Numbered from the stretch's first letter, positions 10,627 to 20,591 are shown. The stretch: DNA of 64,000 nt from Dissulfurispira thermophila (GCF_014701235.1 NZ_AP022873.1:434001-498000); one strand, 5' to 3'. Notes: generated by a model from the letters alone, not told the origin. A program made the numbers and translations.

Positions 10627-10817
10627 AGTCCTCTGAACTTACAGGGCTTTCAATAGAAGAATTAAAGCAGAAAGAGATGGACCTGCGAAAGGAATTATTT
10701 AATCTAAGGTTTCAGCTTTCTAAGGGAGAATTAGCAAATAATATGAGGGTGCGTGCAGTTCGTAAGGATATAGCACGGGTGCTTACTATAATGACACAAA
10801 AGCAAAAAGGGGAATAG
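10623..10817 (+). CDS. rpmC: 50S ribosomal protein L29
   Basis: 64 aa, two-helix protein near the tunnel exit. [19 protein letters not shown] and the [10 protein letters not shown] tail are diagnostic. It starts within the rplP stop (ATGA). Confidence 0.96.
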   Translation: MKSSELTGLSIEELKQKEMDLRKELFNLRFQLSKGELANNMRVRAVRKDIARVLTIMTQKQKGE

Positions 10818-10820
10818 GAA

Positions 10821-11069
10821 ATGCCTAAGAAGGTTTATACAGGTAAGGTAGTAAGTGATAAAATGGACAAAACAGTAGTTGTTGCTGTGACAAGGACATT
10901 TCAACATCCATTATATAAAAAGACAGTTAAAAAGATTACCAAGTTTAAAGCACATGATGAAGAAAACAAATGCAAGATTGGAGACATAGTACAGATAATA
11001 GAAAGCAGACCAATAAGCAAGGACAAAAGGTGGCAGGTAATCAAAATAGTCGAAGGTGAGGGCAGATAG
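10821..11069 (+). CDS. rpsQ: 30S ribosomal protein S17
   Basis: 82 aa OB-fold protein that binds 16S rRNA early in assembly. [20 protein letters not shown] and the [13 protein letters not shown] segment are typical. 3 nt after rpmC and 2 nt before rplN. Confidence 0.97.
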   Translation: MPKKVYTGKVVSDKMDKTVVVAVTRTFQHPLYKKTVKKITKFKAHDEENKCKIGDIVQIIESRPISKDKRWQVIKIVEGEGR

Positions 11070-11071
11070 AT

Positions 11072-11440
11072 ATGATACAGCCGAGGAGCATTCTTGAAGT
11101 AGCAGACAACTCAGGAGCTAAAAGGGTCCAGTGTATAAGGGTGCTTGGTGGTTCCAATAGGAGATATGCAAGGCTCGGTGACATTATTGTCGTGAGCGTA
11201 AAAGAGGCTATCCCAGAAGGTAATATAAAAAAGGGTGCAAAGGCAAAGGCTGTTGTTGTAAGAACAAGAAAAGAAACAAGGAGACCTGACGGCTCATATA
11301 TAAGATTTGACCAGAATGCCGTTGTTCTTATAAATAACCAGTTGGAACCTATAGGAACAAGGATATTTGGTCCGGTTGCAAGGGAGTTGAGATGGAAAGA
11401 GTTTATGAAGATCATATCTCTTGCCCCGGAGGTATTATAA
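11072..11440 (+). CDS. rplN: 50S ribosomal protein L14
   Basis: 122 aa. Forms an intersubunit bridge. [20 protein letters not shown] and [13 protein letters not shown] are diagnostic. Unusually for this cluster it is followed by a 78-nt gap that holds a strong hairpin whose left arm starts at the last base of the stop codon. Confidence 0.97.
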   Translation: MIQPRSILEVADNSGAKRVQCIRVLGGSNRRYARLGDIIVVSVKEAIPEGNIKKGAKAKAVVVRTRKETRRPDGSYIRFDQNAVVLINNQLEPIGTRIFGPVARELRWKEFMKIISLAPEVL

Positions 11441-11496
11441 AAGTATCAGAGTATTAGGGTATCAAAGACTTTGACATTATGATACTCTGATACTTT
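11440..11496. repeat. Perfect 15-bp inverted repeat between rplN and rplX
   Basis: AAAGTATCAGAGTAT (11440-11454) is the exact reverse complement of 11482-11496, with a 27-nt loop. The loop itself contains the palindrome TCAAAGACTTTGA. There is no T tract after it, so it is not a classical terminator. It may be a small mobile repeat or an RNA-processing or stability hairpin inside the operon. Confidence 0.7.
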
Positions 11497-11518
11497 AGAT
11501 AAGTTTTTGGAGGATAAG

Positions 11519-11836
11519 GTGGGTTTAAGAATAAAAAAAGGTGATACAGCACTTGTTATATCAGGAAAGAACAAAGGGAAGAGCGGAAGGGTGCTTTCTG
11601 TTCTTCCTGCTAAAGAGCGTGTTATTGTGGAAGGCTTAAACATTGTAAAAAAGCATATGAAGCCTAACAAGCAATATACGCAGGGCGGGATAATTGAAAA
11701 AGAGGCACCAATACATATATCAAATGTCATGCTTATATGCCCGAAATGCAGTAAGCCTACAAGAATAGGCACTACCGTATATGATGATGGAAAAAAGATG
11801 AGGACATGTAAGAAGTGTAAGGAGGTTATAGATTAA
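11519..11836 (+). CDS. rplX: 50S ribosomal protein L24
   Basis: 105 aa from a GTG at 11519, placed by GGAGG at 11509-11513. An in-frame TTG at 11507 would overlap that ribosome site. L24 starts 50S assembly. [20 protein letters not shown] is the KOW motif. The C-terminal half contains [11 protein letters not shown] and CKKC, a zinc-ribbon-like pair that many L24 proteins carry. Confidence 0.95.
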   Translation: MGLRIKKGDTALVISGKNKGKSGRVLSVLPAKERVIVEGLNIVKKHMKPNKQYTQGGIIEKEAPIHISNVMLICPKCSKPTRIGTTVYDDGKKMRTCKKCKEVID

Positions 11837-11838
11837 TA

Positions 11839-12381
11839 ATGGCACCCAGGTTAAAAGAAAAATATACAAAAGAGATAGTGCCGGCGATAATGAAAGAGTT
11901 TTCATATAAATGCATTATGCAGGTCCCGAGGATTGAAAAAGTCGTGGTTCATGTTACCTTGGGAGAGGCAACCCAGAATATCAAACTTCTCGATGCTGCT
12001 GAAAAAGAGCTTGCATTAATTACTGGGCAGAAGCCTCTTATAACAAAATCAAAGAAGGCAATAGCGGGCTTTAAATTGAAAAAAGGAGTTCCACTTGGAT
12101 GCAAAGTTACTCTGAGGGGCGAGAGGATGTATGAATTTTTAGACAGGCTTATCAGTCTTGCATTGCCAAGGATAAGGGATTTCAAAGGGCTATCAGGGAA
12201 GTCCTTTGACGGAAAAGGCAATTATTCCTTTGGTCTTAAGGAGCAGTATATATTCCCTGAGATAGACTATGACAAGGTTGAGATGGTGCATGGTCTTGAC
12301 ATAACCATATGTACTACTGCAAAAACAGATGAAGAGTGTAAGGCATTGCTAAGACACTTTGGGATGCCTTTTAGAAGGTAA
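11839..12381 (+). CDS. rplE: 50S ribosomal protein L5
   Basis: 180 aa. Binds 5S r[18 protein letters not shown] and the [19 protein letters not shown] block near the end are diagnostic. 2 nt after rplX. Confidence 0.97.
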   Translation: MAPRLKEKYTKEIVPAIMKEFSYKCIMQVPRIEKVVVHVTLGEATQNIKLLDAAEKELALITGQKPLITKSKKAIAGFKLKKGVPLGCKVTLRGERMYEFLDRLISLALPRIRDFKGLSGKSFDGKGNYSFGLKEQYIFPEIDYDKVEMVHGLDITICTTAKTDEECKALLRHFGMPFRR

Positions 12382-12392
12382 AGGAGGATTTT

Positions 12393-12578
12393 GTGGCAAA
12401 GACATGCATGATTGAGAAATCTAAAAGGCCGCCAAAATTCATGGTGCAGGCTCATAATAGATGCAAAGTATGCGGCAGGCCAAGGGCTTATATAAGAAAG
12501 TTTGGTCTTTGTAGGATTTGTTTTAGGACACTTGCCCTTAAGGGACAGATACCCGGGGTAACAAAATCAAGCTGGTAA
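12393..12578 (+). CDS. rpsZ: 30S ribosomal protein S14, zinc-binding type Z
   Basis: 61 aa from a GTG preceded by AGGAGG. Short, zinc-dependent S14 with CKVC and CRIC knuckles (the C+ form). No zinc-free paralog is in the window. S14 is needed for late 30S assembly. Confidence 0.95.
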   Translation: MAKTCMIEKSKRPPKFMVQAHNRCKVCGRPRAYIRKFGLCRICFRTLALKGQIPGVTKSSW

Positions 12579-12607
12579 GATGAGGAACCAGGTGGTAAGG
12601 AGGATAG

Positions 12608-13003
12608 ATGCTCACTGATCCAATTGCAGATATGCTGACGCGAATGAGAAATGCAATTCTCATAAAGAGCGAAAAGGTTGACATACCTGCTTCCAAGATG
12701 AAGGTTGAAATAGCAAAGATTCTGAAGGAAGAGGGATTCATAAAATCTTATAAGATTATTAAAGATAAAAAACAGGGTATTTTAAGGGTAACCCTTAAAT
12801 ATACACCTGAAAATGAGTCCGTAATATCAGGGCTCAAGAGGATAAGCAAACCCGGAAGAAGGGTTTATGTTGGAAAAAGTGAAGTTCCCCATGTAATGGG
12901 TGGTGTTGGAATTGCAATTATAACAACTCCAAAAGGCATATTGAGTGATAAAGGATGCCGTGCCGAGGGTGTTGGCGGTGAAGTTTTGTGCTATATTTGG
13001 TAG
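12608..13003 (+). CDS. rpsH: 30S ribosomal protein S8
   Basis: 131 aa. Binds the 16S central domain and in E. coli represses the spc operon. [16 protein letters not shown] and the C-terminal GGEVLCYIW are diagnostic. Confidence 0.97.
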   Translation: MLTDPIADMLTRMRNAILIKSEKVDIPASKMKVEIAKILKEEGFIKSYKIIKDKKQGILRVTLKYTPENESVISGLKRISKPGRRVYVGKSEVPHVMGGVGIAIITTPKGILSDKGCRAEGVGGEVLCYIW

Positions 13004-13054
13004 AGTTGAGTTTACAGGCAATAGGTATGAGACAAGATAAAGGAGAAGTTAATA

Positions 13055-13597
13055 ATGTCAAGGATAGGTAAGCAACCAATAGAGATACCTCAAGGTGTAA
13101 ATGTAGAGATCAGAAATGATATGGTTAGGGTAAAAGGACCGAAGGGCGAGCTCAGTTATACCCTCCCTGATGGCATCAGGGCATCTCTTATTGACAGTAA
13201 GCTTTTATTAGAAAGGGGTTCTGATACAAAGGTAGACAGGGCACTTCATGGGCTTGCACGCAGCCTGCTATCAAACATGGTAAAAGGTGTTTCCACTGGA
13301 TATGAAAGGGTGCTTGAAATAACGGGTATTGGCTACAGAGCACAGGTGAAAGGGAATAAAATCGTCTTTACACTTGGATACTCACATCCTATTGAATTTG
13401 AACTGCCTCTTGGGGTTAGTGCAAAGGTAGATGAAAAACAAACGACGATCACACTCAGCGGTATTGATAAACAACTCCTTGGGCAGGTTGCAGCAAATAT
13501 TAAAGAGCTCAGAGCTCCTGATGCTTACAAGGGTAAAGGCATCAGATACGCAGGTGAAAGAATTAAGCTGAAGGCGGGTAAGACAGGAAAGAAATAA
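13055..13597 (+). CDS. rplF: 50S ribosomal protein L6
   Basis: 180 aa. Two-domain protein near the factor-binding site. MSRIGKQPIEIPQGV and PDAYKGKGIRYAGERIKLKAGKTGKK are typical. Confidence 0.97.
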   Translation: MSRIGKQPIEIPQGVNVEIRNDMVRVKGPKGELSYTLPDGIRASLIDSKLLLERGSDTKVDRALHGLARSLLSNMVKGVSTGYERVLEITGIGYRAQVKGNKIVFTLGYSHPIEFELPLGVSAKVDEKQTTITLSGIDKQLLGQVAANIKELRAPDAYKGKGIRYAGERIKLKAGKTGKK

Positions 13598-13626
13598 ATA
13601 GGTAATGATAAATTTGGAGGAAATTA

Positions 13627-13986
13627 GTGAACATTAAAGAACTGGCAAGGGAAAGAAGACATGCAAGAATAAGGAAAAGGGTGTTCGGAACATCTGAAAG
13701 ACCGAGACTCAGCGTCTTCAGGAGCCTTAACCATGTATATGCTCAGATTATTGACGATACAAAAGGACATACAATTGTATCAGCCTCTACTATCGATAAA
13801 GAACTCAAGGATGAAAAGGGTCATAAGGGCAATGCAGCAATGGCCAAGAAGGTTGGTCAATTAATTGCTTCGAGAGCGATGGGTGTTGGAATAAAGAGAG
13901 TAGTATTTGATAGAGGTGGATATAAATATCATGGCTGCATAAAGGCCCTTGCTGATGCTGCAAGGGAAGGCGGGCTGGAGTTTTAG
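13627..13986 (+). CDS. rplR: 50S ribosomal protein L18
   Basis: 119 aa from a GTG with GGAGG just upstream. Binds 5S rRNA with L5. [19 protein letters not shown] and the [10 protein letters not shown] motif near the end are diagnostic. Confidence 0.96.
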   Translation: MNIKELARERRHARIRKRVFGTSERPRLSVFRSLNHVYAQIIDDTKGHTIVSASTIDKELKDEKGHKGNAAMAKKVGQLIASRAMGVGIKRVVFDRGGYKYHGCIKALADAAREGGLEF

Positions 13987-13992
13987 GAGGAT

Positions 13993-14517
13993 ATGGTGAA
14001 GAGTGAGAGAATCGACGCCGAGGGACTTAATTTAAAGGATAAGGTTGTGTACATAAACAGAGTTGCCAAGGTTGTAAAAGGCGGTAGGAGGTTTTCCTTC
14101 AGCGCCCTTGTTGTAGTTGGAGACGAAAACGGTATTGTTGGTGTTGGAAAAGGCAAGGCAACCGAGGTTCCTGAAGCCATAAGAAAAGCTGTAGAACAAG
14201 CAAAAAAAAGGCTTATGAGATTTCCATTAAAGGACGGAACAATACCACATAGGATTATAGGGCGATATGGTTCTAACTCAGTGGTTATGAATCCTGCAAA
14301 GAAAGGTACAGGGCTGATTGCGGGAGGGCCTGTTCGTGCTGTCTTTGAGGTAGCTGGCATACATGACATAGTAGCAAAGTCTCTTGGTAGTCATAATCCA
14401 TTTAACGCTGTGAAGGCTACATTAAATGGTTTGAGTAGTTTAAAGAACCCTGAGACTGTTTTGAAACTCAGGGGAAAATCAGAGGAAGAGCCAGTAACAG
14501 AAGAAACTGGCGAATAA
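13993..14517 (+). CDS. rpsE: 30S ribosomal protein S5
   Basis: 174 aa from ATG 13993. GGAGG at 13986-13990 is only 2 nt away, so the adjacent in-frame GTG at 13996 may be the real start. S5 acts in decoding accuracy and mRNA unwinding. [20 protein letters not shown] and [18 protein letters not shown] are diagnostic. The next gene in the usual spc order, rpmD, is missing. Confidence 0.96.
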   Translation: MVKSERIDAEGLNLKDKVVYINRVAKVVKGGRRFSFSALVVVGDENGIVGVGKGKATEVPEAIRKAVEQAKKRLMRFPLKDGTIPHRIIGRYGSNSVVMNPAKKGTGLIAGGPVRAVFEVAGIHDIVAKSLGSHNPFNAVKATLNGLSSLKNPETVLKLRGKSEEEPVTEETGE

Positions 14518-14628
14518 TCAAATCGTTCAAGAAAGCGTTGAGCATGAAACATCAACGCGATTGACCCTTGACTCTCGACGCTTGATGCATATTGAGTCAT
14601 GAACTAAAAGGAGGTTTAAAACATAGTC
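14518..14628. other. Gap where rpmD (L30) would normally lie
   Basis: 111 nt between rpsE and rplO, too short for the roughly 60-codon L30 gene, and no L30-like frame is seen. It holds an inverted repeat, GCGTTGA (14535-14541) with TCAACGC (14552-14558), followed by short CTTGACTCTCGACGCTTGA-like repeats. The AAAGGAGG of rplO comes at the end. Confidence 0.6.
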
Positions 14629-15087
14629 ATGAAAATACAGGACTTAACCCCGTCAAAGGGCAGCAGAAGACGAGCCAAGAGGATAGGCAGAGGACCAGGC
14701 TCAGGGCACGGAAAGACTGCGACAAAGGGACATAAAGGACAAAGAGCCCGTTCAGGGGGTACAAAAGGTCCTTTTTTTGAGGGTGGTCAGACACCTTTGC
14801 AGAGGAGATTGCCAAAAAGAGGATTTAAGAACGCACTATTCAAAAAGGAGTATGCAATCCTAAACCTCAAGGACATTTCAAGATTAAATTTTGATGTTAT
14901 AACCCCTGATATATTGATAGAAAAGAAGGTTATAAAGGATATAAAGGATGGCATAAAGATACTCGGGGTAGGCGCCTTAAATAAATCAATGACCATAAAG
15001 GCGCATGCCTTTAGCTCTTCAGCAATAGCAAAGATAAATGCTGCGGGCGGTAAGGCAGAGATAATTTCGCCTTCGAAGGTGCTTTAA
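14629..15087 (+). CDS. rplO: 50S ribosomal protein L15
   Basis: 152 aa. The glycine/lysine/arginine-rich N terminus ([20 protein letters not shown]) threads into 23S r[12 protein letters not shown] is also typical. 2 nt before secY. Confidence 0.97.
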   Translation: MKIQDLTPSKGSRRRAKRIGRGPGSGHGKTATKGHKGQRARSGGTKGPFFEGGQTPLQRRLPKRGFKNALFKKEYAILNLKDISRLNFDVITPDILIEKKVIKDIKDGIKILGVGALNKSMTIKAHAFSSSAIAKINAAGGKAEIISPSKVL

Positions 15088-15089
15088 CA

Positions 15090-16397
15090 TTGGGAGTTCT
15101 TGCAAACATCAGAAATATATTTAAGGTCCCTGAACTCAAGGTCAGGATTTTTTTTACATTAAGTCTCCTTGTTGTCTATAGAATAGGGGCACACATACCA
15201 ACGCCGGGAATTAAGGGTGAAGCTCTAAGTAAATTCCTTACAGAAAAAGGCGGAGCCCTTATGGGCTTTTTCGATATGTTCTCTGGAGGTGCGCTATCCA
15301 GGGTTACTATTTTTGCTCTCGGCATAATGCCCTATATCAGTGCATCCATTATATTTCAACTTCTGACAGTTGTTATTCCTTCCCTCGGAAGACTCGCAAA
15401 AGAGGGAGAGGCGGGTAAAAAGAAGATAGTAAAATATACGAGATATGCTACCGTGGTAATAGCCGCCATTCAGTCTCTGGGAATAGCAATTGGTATTGAG
15501 GGCATGTCAGGCGGACAGTTTGTGCAAAATCCAGGATGGTCATTCAGACTTCTTACAATGATTACTCTTACATCAGGCACTGCCTTTTTGATGTGGCTTG
15601 GCGAACAAATAACCGAAAGAGGCATTGGCAACGGCATATCCCTGATAATTTTTGCTGGCATAGTAGCAAGATTTCCACATGCTATAGTCAGCACATTTAG
15701 CCTTGTAAGGGCTGGTGAACTTTCTATATTTTTTGTCCTGATACTTGTTGCAATGATGTTAGTTGTTGTCGGTGGGATCATATTTATAGAGAGGGGTCAA
15801 AGAAAGATTCCTGTGCAATATGCAAGAAGGGTTGTGGGCAGAAAAGTTTTTGGTGGACAGACTACACACCTGCCACTGAAAATCAACACATCAGGGGTTA
15901 TCCCTCCGATATTTGCTTCCTCAATAATCATGTTTCCTGCAACAGTAGCGGGCTTTATTGCCATTCCATGGGTTCAGGGCATAGCAAAGCAGCTATCACC
16001 CGGTACTGTTTTGTATACAATGCTCTATGTTGGCTTGATATTTTTCTTTAGCTATTTTTATACAGCAGTGATATTTAACCCTGTGGATATTGCCGACAAT
16101 TTACAGAAACACGGTGGTTTTATCCCTGGTATCAGACCTGGGCAGAAGACATCAGAATATATATACAGGGTGCTCACAAGGCTCACATTTGTTGGTGCAG
16201 TTTATCTTGCCATTGTATGTGTAATGCCTGAGCTTTTAATCAAGAGGTTTAATGTGCCTTTTTATTTTGGTGGCACATCTCTTCTCATAGCTGTTGGAGT
16301 CGCCCTTGATACGGTTTCTCAGATAGAATCTCATCTGGTGACAAGGTCTTACGAAGGATTTCTCAAGAGGGGAAGACTGAGAGGCAGAAGAGGGTGA
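15090..16397 (+). CDS. secY: Protein translocase subunit SecY
   Basis: 435 aa from a TTG start two bases after rplO. Ten hydrophobic segments form the preprotein channel of the inner membrane. YRIGAHIPTPGI near the N terminus and GQKTSEYIYRVLTRLTFVGA in the C-terminal half are family blocks. adk, which commonly follows secY, is absent and map is next. Confidence 0.97.
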   Translation: MGVLANIRNIFKVPELKVRIFFTLSLLVVYRIGAHIPTPGIKGEALSKFLTEKGGALMGFFDMFSGGALSRVTIFALGIMPYISASIIFQLLTVVIPSLGRLAKEGEAGKKKIVKYTRYATVVIAAIQSLGIAIGIEGMSGGQFVQNPGWSFRLLTMITLTSGTAFLMWLGEQITERGIGNGISLIIFAGIVARFPHAIVSTFSLVRAGELSIFFVLILVAMMLVVVGGIIFIERGQRKIPVQYARRVVGRKVFGGQTTHLPLKINTSGVIPPIFASSIIMFPATVAGFIAIPWVQGIAKQLSPGTVLYTMLYVGLIFFFSYFYTAVIFNPVDIADNLQKHGGFIPGIRPGQKTSEYIYRVLTRLTFVGAVYLAIVCVMPELLIKRFNVPFYFGGTSLLIAVGVALDTVSQIESHLVTRSYEGFLKRGRLRGRRG

Positions 16398-16460
16398 TTC
16401 ATCAATTCGTCACCTGTTAACTAACATTAATATTATAACAAATAACGGGTAACGGATAAT

Positions 16461-17210
16461 ATGATAATAATTAAATCTCAAGTAGAAATAAATAAAATTG
16501 CTGCAGCATGCAGAATAGTCGCTGAGGTTTTGGAGGGTCTCAAAACATTTGTCAAGGAAGGCATGTCTACTGCTGATATAGAGACATATGTTGACACGGA
16601 AATAATAAAGAGGGGTGCAATCCCGGCTTTTAAGGGATATAGAGGTTATCCATCAAGTGTTTGCATATCTGTAAACGATCAGGTTGTGCATGGGATACCA
16701 TCCCGAACAACGAGATTGAAAAATGGCGATATTGTCAGCATAGATTTAGGGGCGATATTAGATGGATTTTATGGTGATGCAGCTTTGACCATTCCAGTTG
16801 GACGAATCGGATTTGATGCATCGAGGCTTATTATGGTGACAGAGGAAGCTTTTTATAGAGGAATAGAAAAGGCAGTAGTAGGTAATAGAGTTTCTGACAT
16901 ATCTGCTGCAATTCAGGCATATGTTGAATCCAATGGTTTTTCGGTAGTGCGCGCATTTGTAGGCCATGGTATAGGTCGCTCATTACACGAGGAACCACAG
17001 ATTCCTAATTTCGGAAAACCCGGGCAGGGACCGAGATTAAAAGAAGGGATGACTATAGCAATTGAGCCAATGGTCAATATTGGTGGACCTGATATCAGGA
17101 TACTTGATGATGGGTGGACAGCAGTCACTGCAGATGGCAGTCTGTCGGCTCATTATGAACACACAGTTGCGATAACAAAAAATGGTCCTAAAATCTTGAC
17201 TAAACTCTAA
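16461..17210 (+). CDS. map: Methionine aminopeptidase, type I
   Basis: 249 aa. Removes the initiator methionine from nascent proteins. All five metal ligands are visible: D95, D106, H169, E202 and E233. H78 (VVHGIP) is the substrate-binding histidine. No SH3-like extension, so it is type Ia. It sits between secY and infA. Confidence 0.97.
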   Translation: MIIIKSQVEINKIAAACRIVAEVLEGLKTFVKEGMSTADIETYVDTEIIKRGAIPAFKGYRGYPSSVCISVNDQVVHGIPSRTTRLKNGDIVSIDLGAILDGFYGDAALTIPVGRIGFDASRLIMVTEEAFYRGIEKAVVGNRVSDISAAIQAYVESNGFSVVRAFVGHGIGRSLHEEPQIPNFGKPGQGPRLKEGMTIAIEPMVNIGGPDIRILDDGWTAVTADGSLSAHYEHTVAITKNGPKILTKL

Positions 17211-17239
17211 TGAGGCATGTATAATTATAAGCTTAAAAT

Positions 17240-17458
17240 ATGTCAAAGGAAGAAAATATTGAACTTCAGGGAACTATAATCGAGACCTTGCCGAATGCGA
17301 TGTTCAGGGTAGAACTCGACAACGGCCAGGTAATTCTTGCCTATGTATCAGGCAAGATGCGGATGCATTTTATAAAGATACTGCCCGGGGATAAGGTTAC
17401 TGTTGAAGTATCTCCCTATGACCTTACAAAAGGGCGCATTACTTATAGATTTAAATAG
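17240..17458 (+). CDS. infA: Translation initiation factor IF-1
   Basis: 72 aa, exact family length. OB-fold protein that blocks the A site during initiation. [20 protein letters not shown] and GRITYRFK are diagnostic. Confidence 0.97.
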   Translation: MSKEENIELQGTIIETLPNAMFRVELDNGQVILAYVSGKMRMHFIKILPGDKVTVEVSPYDLTKGRITYRFK

Positions 17459-17521
17459 CTTAAAGGTGCTTTAAAAGCTGAAGATCTCTTCAAGCTCTGA
17501 ACTAATGTAGGAGGATTTAAT

Positions 17522-17635
17522 ATGAAAGTAAGGCCATCTGTAAAGCCTATATGTTCTAAATGCAAGGTTGTAAAGAGGAAAGGTGTTATAAGAGTTCTCT
17601 GCGAAAACCCGAGACATAAGCAGAGACAGGGATAA
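17522..17635 (+). CDS. rpmJ: 50S ribosomal protein L36
   Basis: 37 aa, easily missed because of its size. It begins [15 protein letters not shown] and ends NPRHKQRQG. Zinc ribbon C11-x2-C14 with C27-x4-H32 (C+ form). It has its own GGAGG site and lies between infA and rpsM in the standard order. Confidence 0.97.
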   Translation: MKVRPSVKPICSKCKVVKRKGVIRVLCENPRHKQRQG

Positions 17636-17680
17636 TAATTTCAAATTTGAGATTTTAAATTCAAGTTTAAGGAGTTTTTT

Positions 17681-18046
17681 ATGGCGAGAATAGCTGGTGT
17701 TGACCTGCCGAAAAATGAGCGAGTGGAGATAGGACTTACGAGGATATTTGGTATTGGAAGGTCTTTATCTAATAAAATACTTACAGAGACCAATGTTAAT
17801 CCTAACACAAGAGTGAAAGACCTTACCGATGAAGACATTGTTAAGATAAGAACCCTGATAGAGAGGGATTATAAGGTTGAAGGCGACTTAAGACGTGAAA
17901 TAGCAATGGATATAAAAAGGCTTCAGGATATTGGTTGCTATAGGGGGCTCAGACACAAGGCGCATCTGCCTGTGAGAGGACAGAGGACGAGGACTAATGC
18001 AAGGACTCGAAAAGGTCCGAGAAAGCTCGTGATCAAGAAAAAGTAA
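17681..18046 (+). CDS. rpsM: 30S ribosomal protein S13
   Basis: 121 aa. Contacts the P-site tRNA and 50S bridges. [19 protein letters not shown] and [16 protein letters not shown] are diagnostic. Confidence 0.97.
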   Translation: MARIAGVDLPKNERVEIGLTRIFGIGRSLSNKILTETNVNPNTRVKDLTDEDIVKIRTLIERDYKVEGDLRREIAMDIKRLQDIGCYRGLRHKAHLPVRGQRTRTNARTRKGPRKLVIKKK

Positions 18047-18083
18047 GACAGGCAAAAAGCATAAAGAAGGAGGAGTTTATTGA

Positions 18084-18470
18084 ATGGCCCAGAAAAAGAG
18101 AATAGGCAAAAAGATTAAGAAAAACATACCGAGTGGCGCAGCCCATATACAGACTACTTTTAACAATACAATAGTTACAATTACTGACCAGAGCGGTAAT
18201 GTGATAGCTTGGTCGAGTGCGGGAAGCCTTGGTTTTAAAGGGTCAAGAAAAGGCACTCCCTTTGCTGCGCAGATGGCTTCAGAGACAGCAGCAAAAAAGG
18301 CAATGGAGATGGGTCTCAAGCATGTTGATGTTTATGTAAAAGGTCCTGGTGCCGGAAGGGAGACAGCAATCCGTGCACTTCAGGCAGCGGGACTTGAGAT
18401 AACATTAATTAAGGATGTTACCCCTGTTCCACATAATGGTTGTAGACCACCTAAAAGGAGGAGGGTGTAA
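18084..18470 (+). CDS. rpsK: 30S ribosomal protein S11
   Basis: 128 aa. Platform protein near the mRNA exit. [18 protein letters not shown] and the C-terminal [15 protein letters not shown] are diagnostic. Its stop overlaps rpsD by one base (TAATG). Confidence 0.97.
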   Translation: MAQKKRIGKKIKKNIPSGAAHIQTTFNNTIVTITDQSGNVIAWSSAGSLGFKGSRKGTPFAAQMASETAAKKAMEMGLKHVDVYVKGPGAGRETAIRALQAAGLEITLIKDVTPVPHNGCRPPKRRRV

Positions 18471-19096
18471 TGGCAAGATATACCGGTGCATTATGTAGGT
18501 TGTGTAGGAGAGAGGGGGAAAAGCTTTTTCTAAAAGGCAGTAGGTGTTACACTGATAAGTGTGCAGTGGAAAAGAGAAAGTATGCCCCAGGACAGCACGG
18601 GCAGAACAAAGGGAAACTTTCTGATTATGGCATACAGCTTAGAGAAAAGCAGAAGGTCAGGAGAATATACGGCGTGATGGAGAACCAATTCAGGATATAT
18701 TTTAAAAAGGCATCACGCATGAAGGGAGTGACAGGTGAGGCACTACTCCAGTTGCTTGAGAGAAGGCTTGATAATGTTGTTTATAGAATGGGTTTTTCGA
18801 CAAACAGAAGAGAAGCCAGGCAGCTTGTAAAGCACGGGCATTTTCTTGTCAATGGAAGAGTAGTTGATATTCCTTCATATCTCCTTAAAGTAGGAGATGT
18901 GGTTGAGGTCAGGGAGTCAAGCAGACAACTTATGGTAATAACTGATAGTCTATCAATGGCGGAACACAGGGGATTTCCTGAATGGATCGAGATTGACATA
19001 CATGCCATGAAGGGCAAGTTTGTTAGGATTCCTTCGAGAGAAGAAATACAACTACCTGTTCATGAGCAACTTATAGTAGAGCTATATTCGAAGTAA
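18470..19096 (+). CDS. rpsD: 30S ribosomal protein S4, zinc-containing type
   Basis: 208 aa. Primary 16S rRNA binder and decoding-fidelity protein. The N terminus has a zinc motif (CRLC at 9-12, then GSRCYTDKC), so it is the C+ form. The S4 RNA-binding domain starts near [11 protein letters not shown]. Coupled to rpsK. Confidence 0.97.
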   Translation: MARYTGALCRLCRREGEKLFLKGSRCYTDKCAVEKRKYAPGQHGQNKGKLSDYGIQLREKQKVRRIYGVMENQFRIYFKKASRMKGVTGEALLQLLERRLDNVVYRMGFSTNRREARQLVKHGHFLVNGRVVDIPSYLLKVGDVVEVRESSRQLMVITDSLSMAEHRGFPEWIEIDIHAMKGKFVRIPSREEIQLPVHEQLIVELYSK

Positions 19097-19176
19097 GAAA
19101 TTTAATTTCAAGATACTTAGTATAATGACTTGGTTTTAATAATTTAAGTGTAATTAATAGGCATAGGAGGCCTTAC

Positions 19177-20178
19177 ATGGATCTTGTTAAAAAGGGCTTT
19201 CAGTTACCCAAAAAGATTAATTTTGACGAAGAAACCTTAACTGATTCTTATGGCAGATTAGTTGTAGAGCCACTTGAACGTGGATTTGGTACAACTATAG
19301 GAAATTCACTGCGTAGGGTTTTGCTTTCCTCGATAGAGGGGGCTGCTGTTACAGCAGTAAGAATTCCTGGTGTATTGCATGAATTTTCTCATGTAAAAGG
19401 TGTAAAGGAAGATGTTGTTGATATTATCCTGAACATAAAAAAACTGAGATTCAAGATGCAAGGTGATAGCAGAAAGACTGCAACAGTAAAAGTAAAAGGA
19501 CCAAAGGTTATAATAGGGGCTGATATTGAAACAGATGCTGGTCTTGAGGTTCTAAACGTCGACCATCATATCGCCACTGTTGACAGCGGTGCTGCACTGG
19601 AAATAGAGATGTATATTAAAAAAGGGAAGGGATATGTCCCTGCAGAAATAAATAAAGAAGAAGGTTTCCCTATTGATGTGCTTGCCATTGATTCTGTATT
19701 CAGTCCAATAAAGAAGGTAAACTTCTGGGTTGAGAAGGCGAGGGTTGGAAGGGCAACTGATTACGACAGGCTTATAATGGAAGTATGGACCGACGGAAGT
19801 ATAACCCCTGAAAAGGCAGTGAGCGATGCAGCATCAATACTTATGGATCACCTTGATCTGTTTATTTTTATAACTGAAAGTGAGATGACAGAAGAGACAG
19901 CGGGTTCAATGATTGCAACTGCATCCAATCCATCTTTAAATGAGAACCTGCTAAAGAGTATTGATGAGCTGGAACTTTCTGTTAGGGCATATAACTGCCT
20001 CAAGAATGCCAATATAAAGACAATTGGGGACCTCGTTCAAAAGACAGAATACGAGATGCTCAGGACAAAGAACTTTGGGCGCAAATCCCTTAATGAAATA
20101 AAAAAAATACTCATAAACATGGGATTGGACTTTGGCATGAGAATAGATATGGATGAATTAGTCAAAGGAGGTAGCTAA
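19177..20178 (+). CDS. rpoA: RNA polymerase alpha subunit
   Basis: 333 aa. The N-terminal dimerisation domain (to about residue 230, with LERGFGTTIGNSLRRVLL) assembles beta and beta'. A linker leads to the alpha-CTD (about 255-325, ELSVRAYNCLKNANIKTIGDL), which binds UP elements and activators. The 80-nt gap upstream contains TATAAT at 19121-19126 without a clear -35, a weak internal promoter candidate. Stop and rplQ start overlap (TAATG). Confidence 0.97.
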   Translation: MDLVKKGFQLPKKINFDEETLTDSYGRLVVEPLERGFGTTIGNSLRRVLLSSIEGAAVTAVRIPGVLHEFSHVKGVKEDVVDIILNIKKLRFKMQGDSRKTATVKVKGPKVIIGADIETDAGLEVLNVDHHIATVDSGAALEIEMYIKKGKGYVPAEINKEEGFPIDVLAIDSVFSPIKKVNFWVEKARVGRATDYDRLIMEVWTDGSITPEKAVSDAASILMDHLDLFIFITESEMTEETAGSMIATASNPSLNENLLKSIDELELSVRAYNCLKNANIKTIGDLVQKTEYEMLRTKNFGRKSLNEIKKILINMGLDFGMRIDMDELVKGGS

Positions 20179-20591
20179 TGCGGCATAAGGTGGCTGGCAG
20201 CAATTTCAATAGAACAACAAATCAAAGGAAGGCATTATTAAGGGGACTTGTATCATCTCTTTTTGAGCATCAGAGGATAGAGACAACACTATCAAAGGCA
20301 AAGGCAATCAAGGGAATAGCAGAAAGACTCGTTACATTTGGCAAGCGAGGTGACCTCCATTCAAAGAGGATGGTAATGTCCTATATTCCAAATAGGGCTG
20401 TTGTTACAAAACTTTTTTCTGATATAGCTCCGAGGTTTGTAGATAGAAACGGCGGTTATCTTAGAATAATTCAGACAAGGCAGAGGGTAAATGACAGGGC
20501 ACCTATGGCTATTATAGAGTTTGTTGACTATCAGGACATAAAAGCCAAAACACCTGCTAAAACTTCTGAAAAAGAGGCAGATAAAAAATGA
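20178..20591 (+). CDS. rplQ: 50S ribosomal protein L17
   Basis: 137 aa. MRHKVAGSNFNRTTNQRKAL and RIIQTRQRVNDRAPMAIIEF are diagnostic. The lysine-rich tail after residue 120 is longer than in E. coli. It normally ends the cluster, but here its stop overlaps by 4 nt (ATGA) the start of a tiny membrane-peptide ORF. Confidence 0.97.
   Translation: MRHKVAGSNFNRTTNQRKALLRGLVSSLFEHQRIETTLSKAKAIKGIAERLVTFGKRGDLHSKRMVMSYIPNRAVVTKLFSDIAPRFVDRNGGYLRIIQTRQRVNDRAPMAIIEFVDYQDIKAKTPAKTSEKEADKK

Noticed and set aside
14518-14628. Hidden or frameshifted rpmD in the rpsE-rplO gap
   Set aside because: The gap is 111 nt, too short for L30, and no L30-like peptide appears in any frame.
19121-19126. TATAAT upstream of rpoA as an internal promoter
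   Set aside because: No acceptable -35 and no TGn extension. The gap may just be spacer. Mentioned only as weak.
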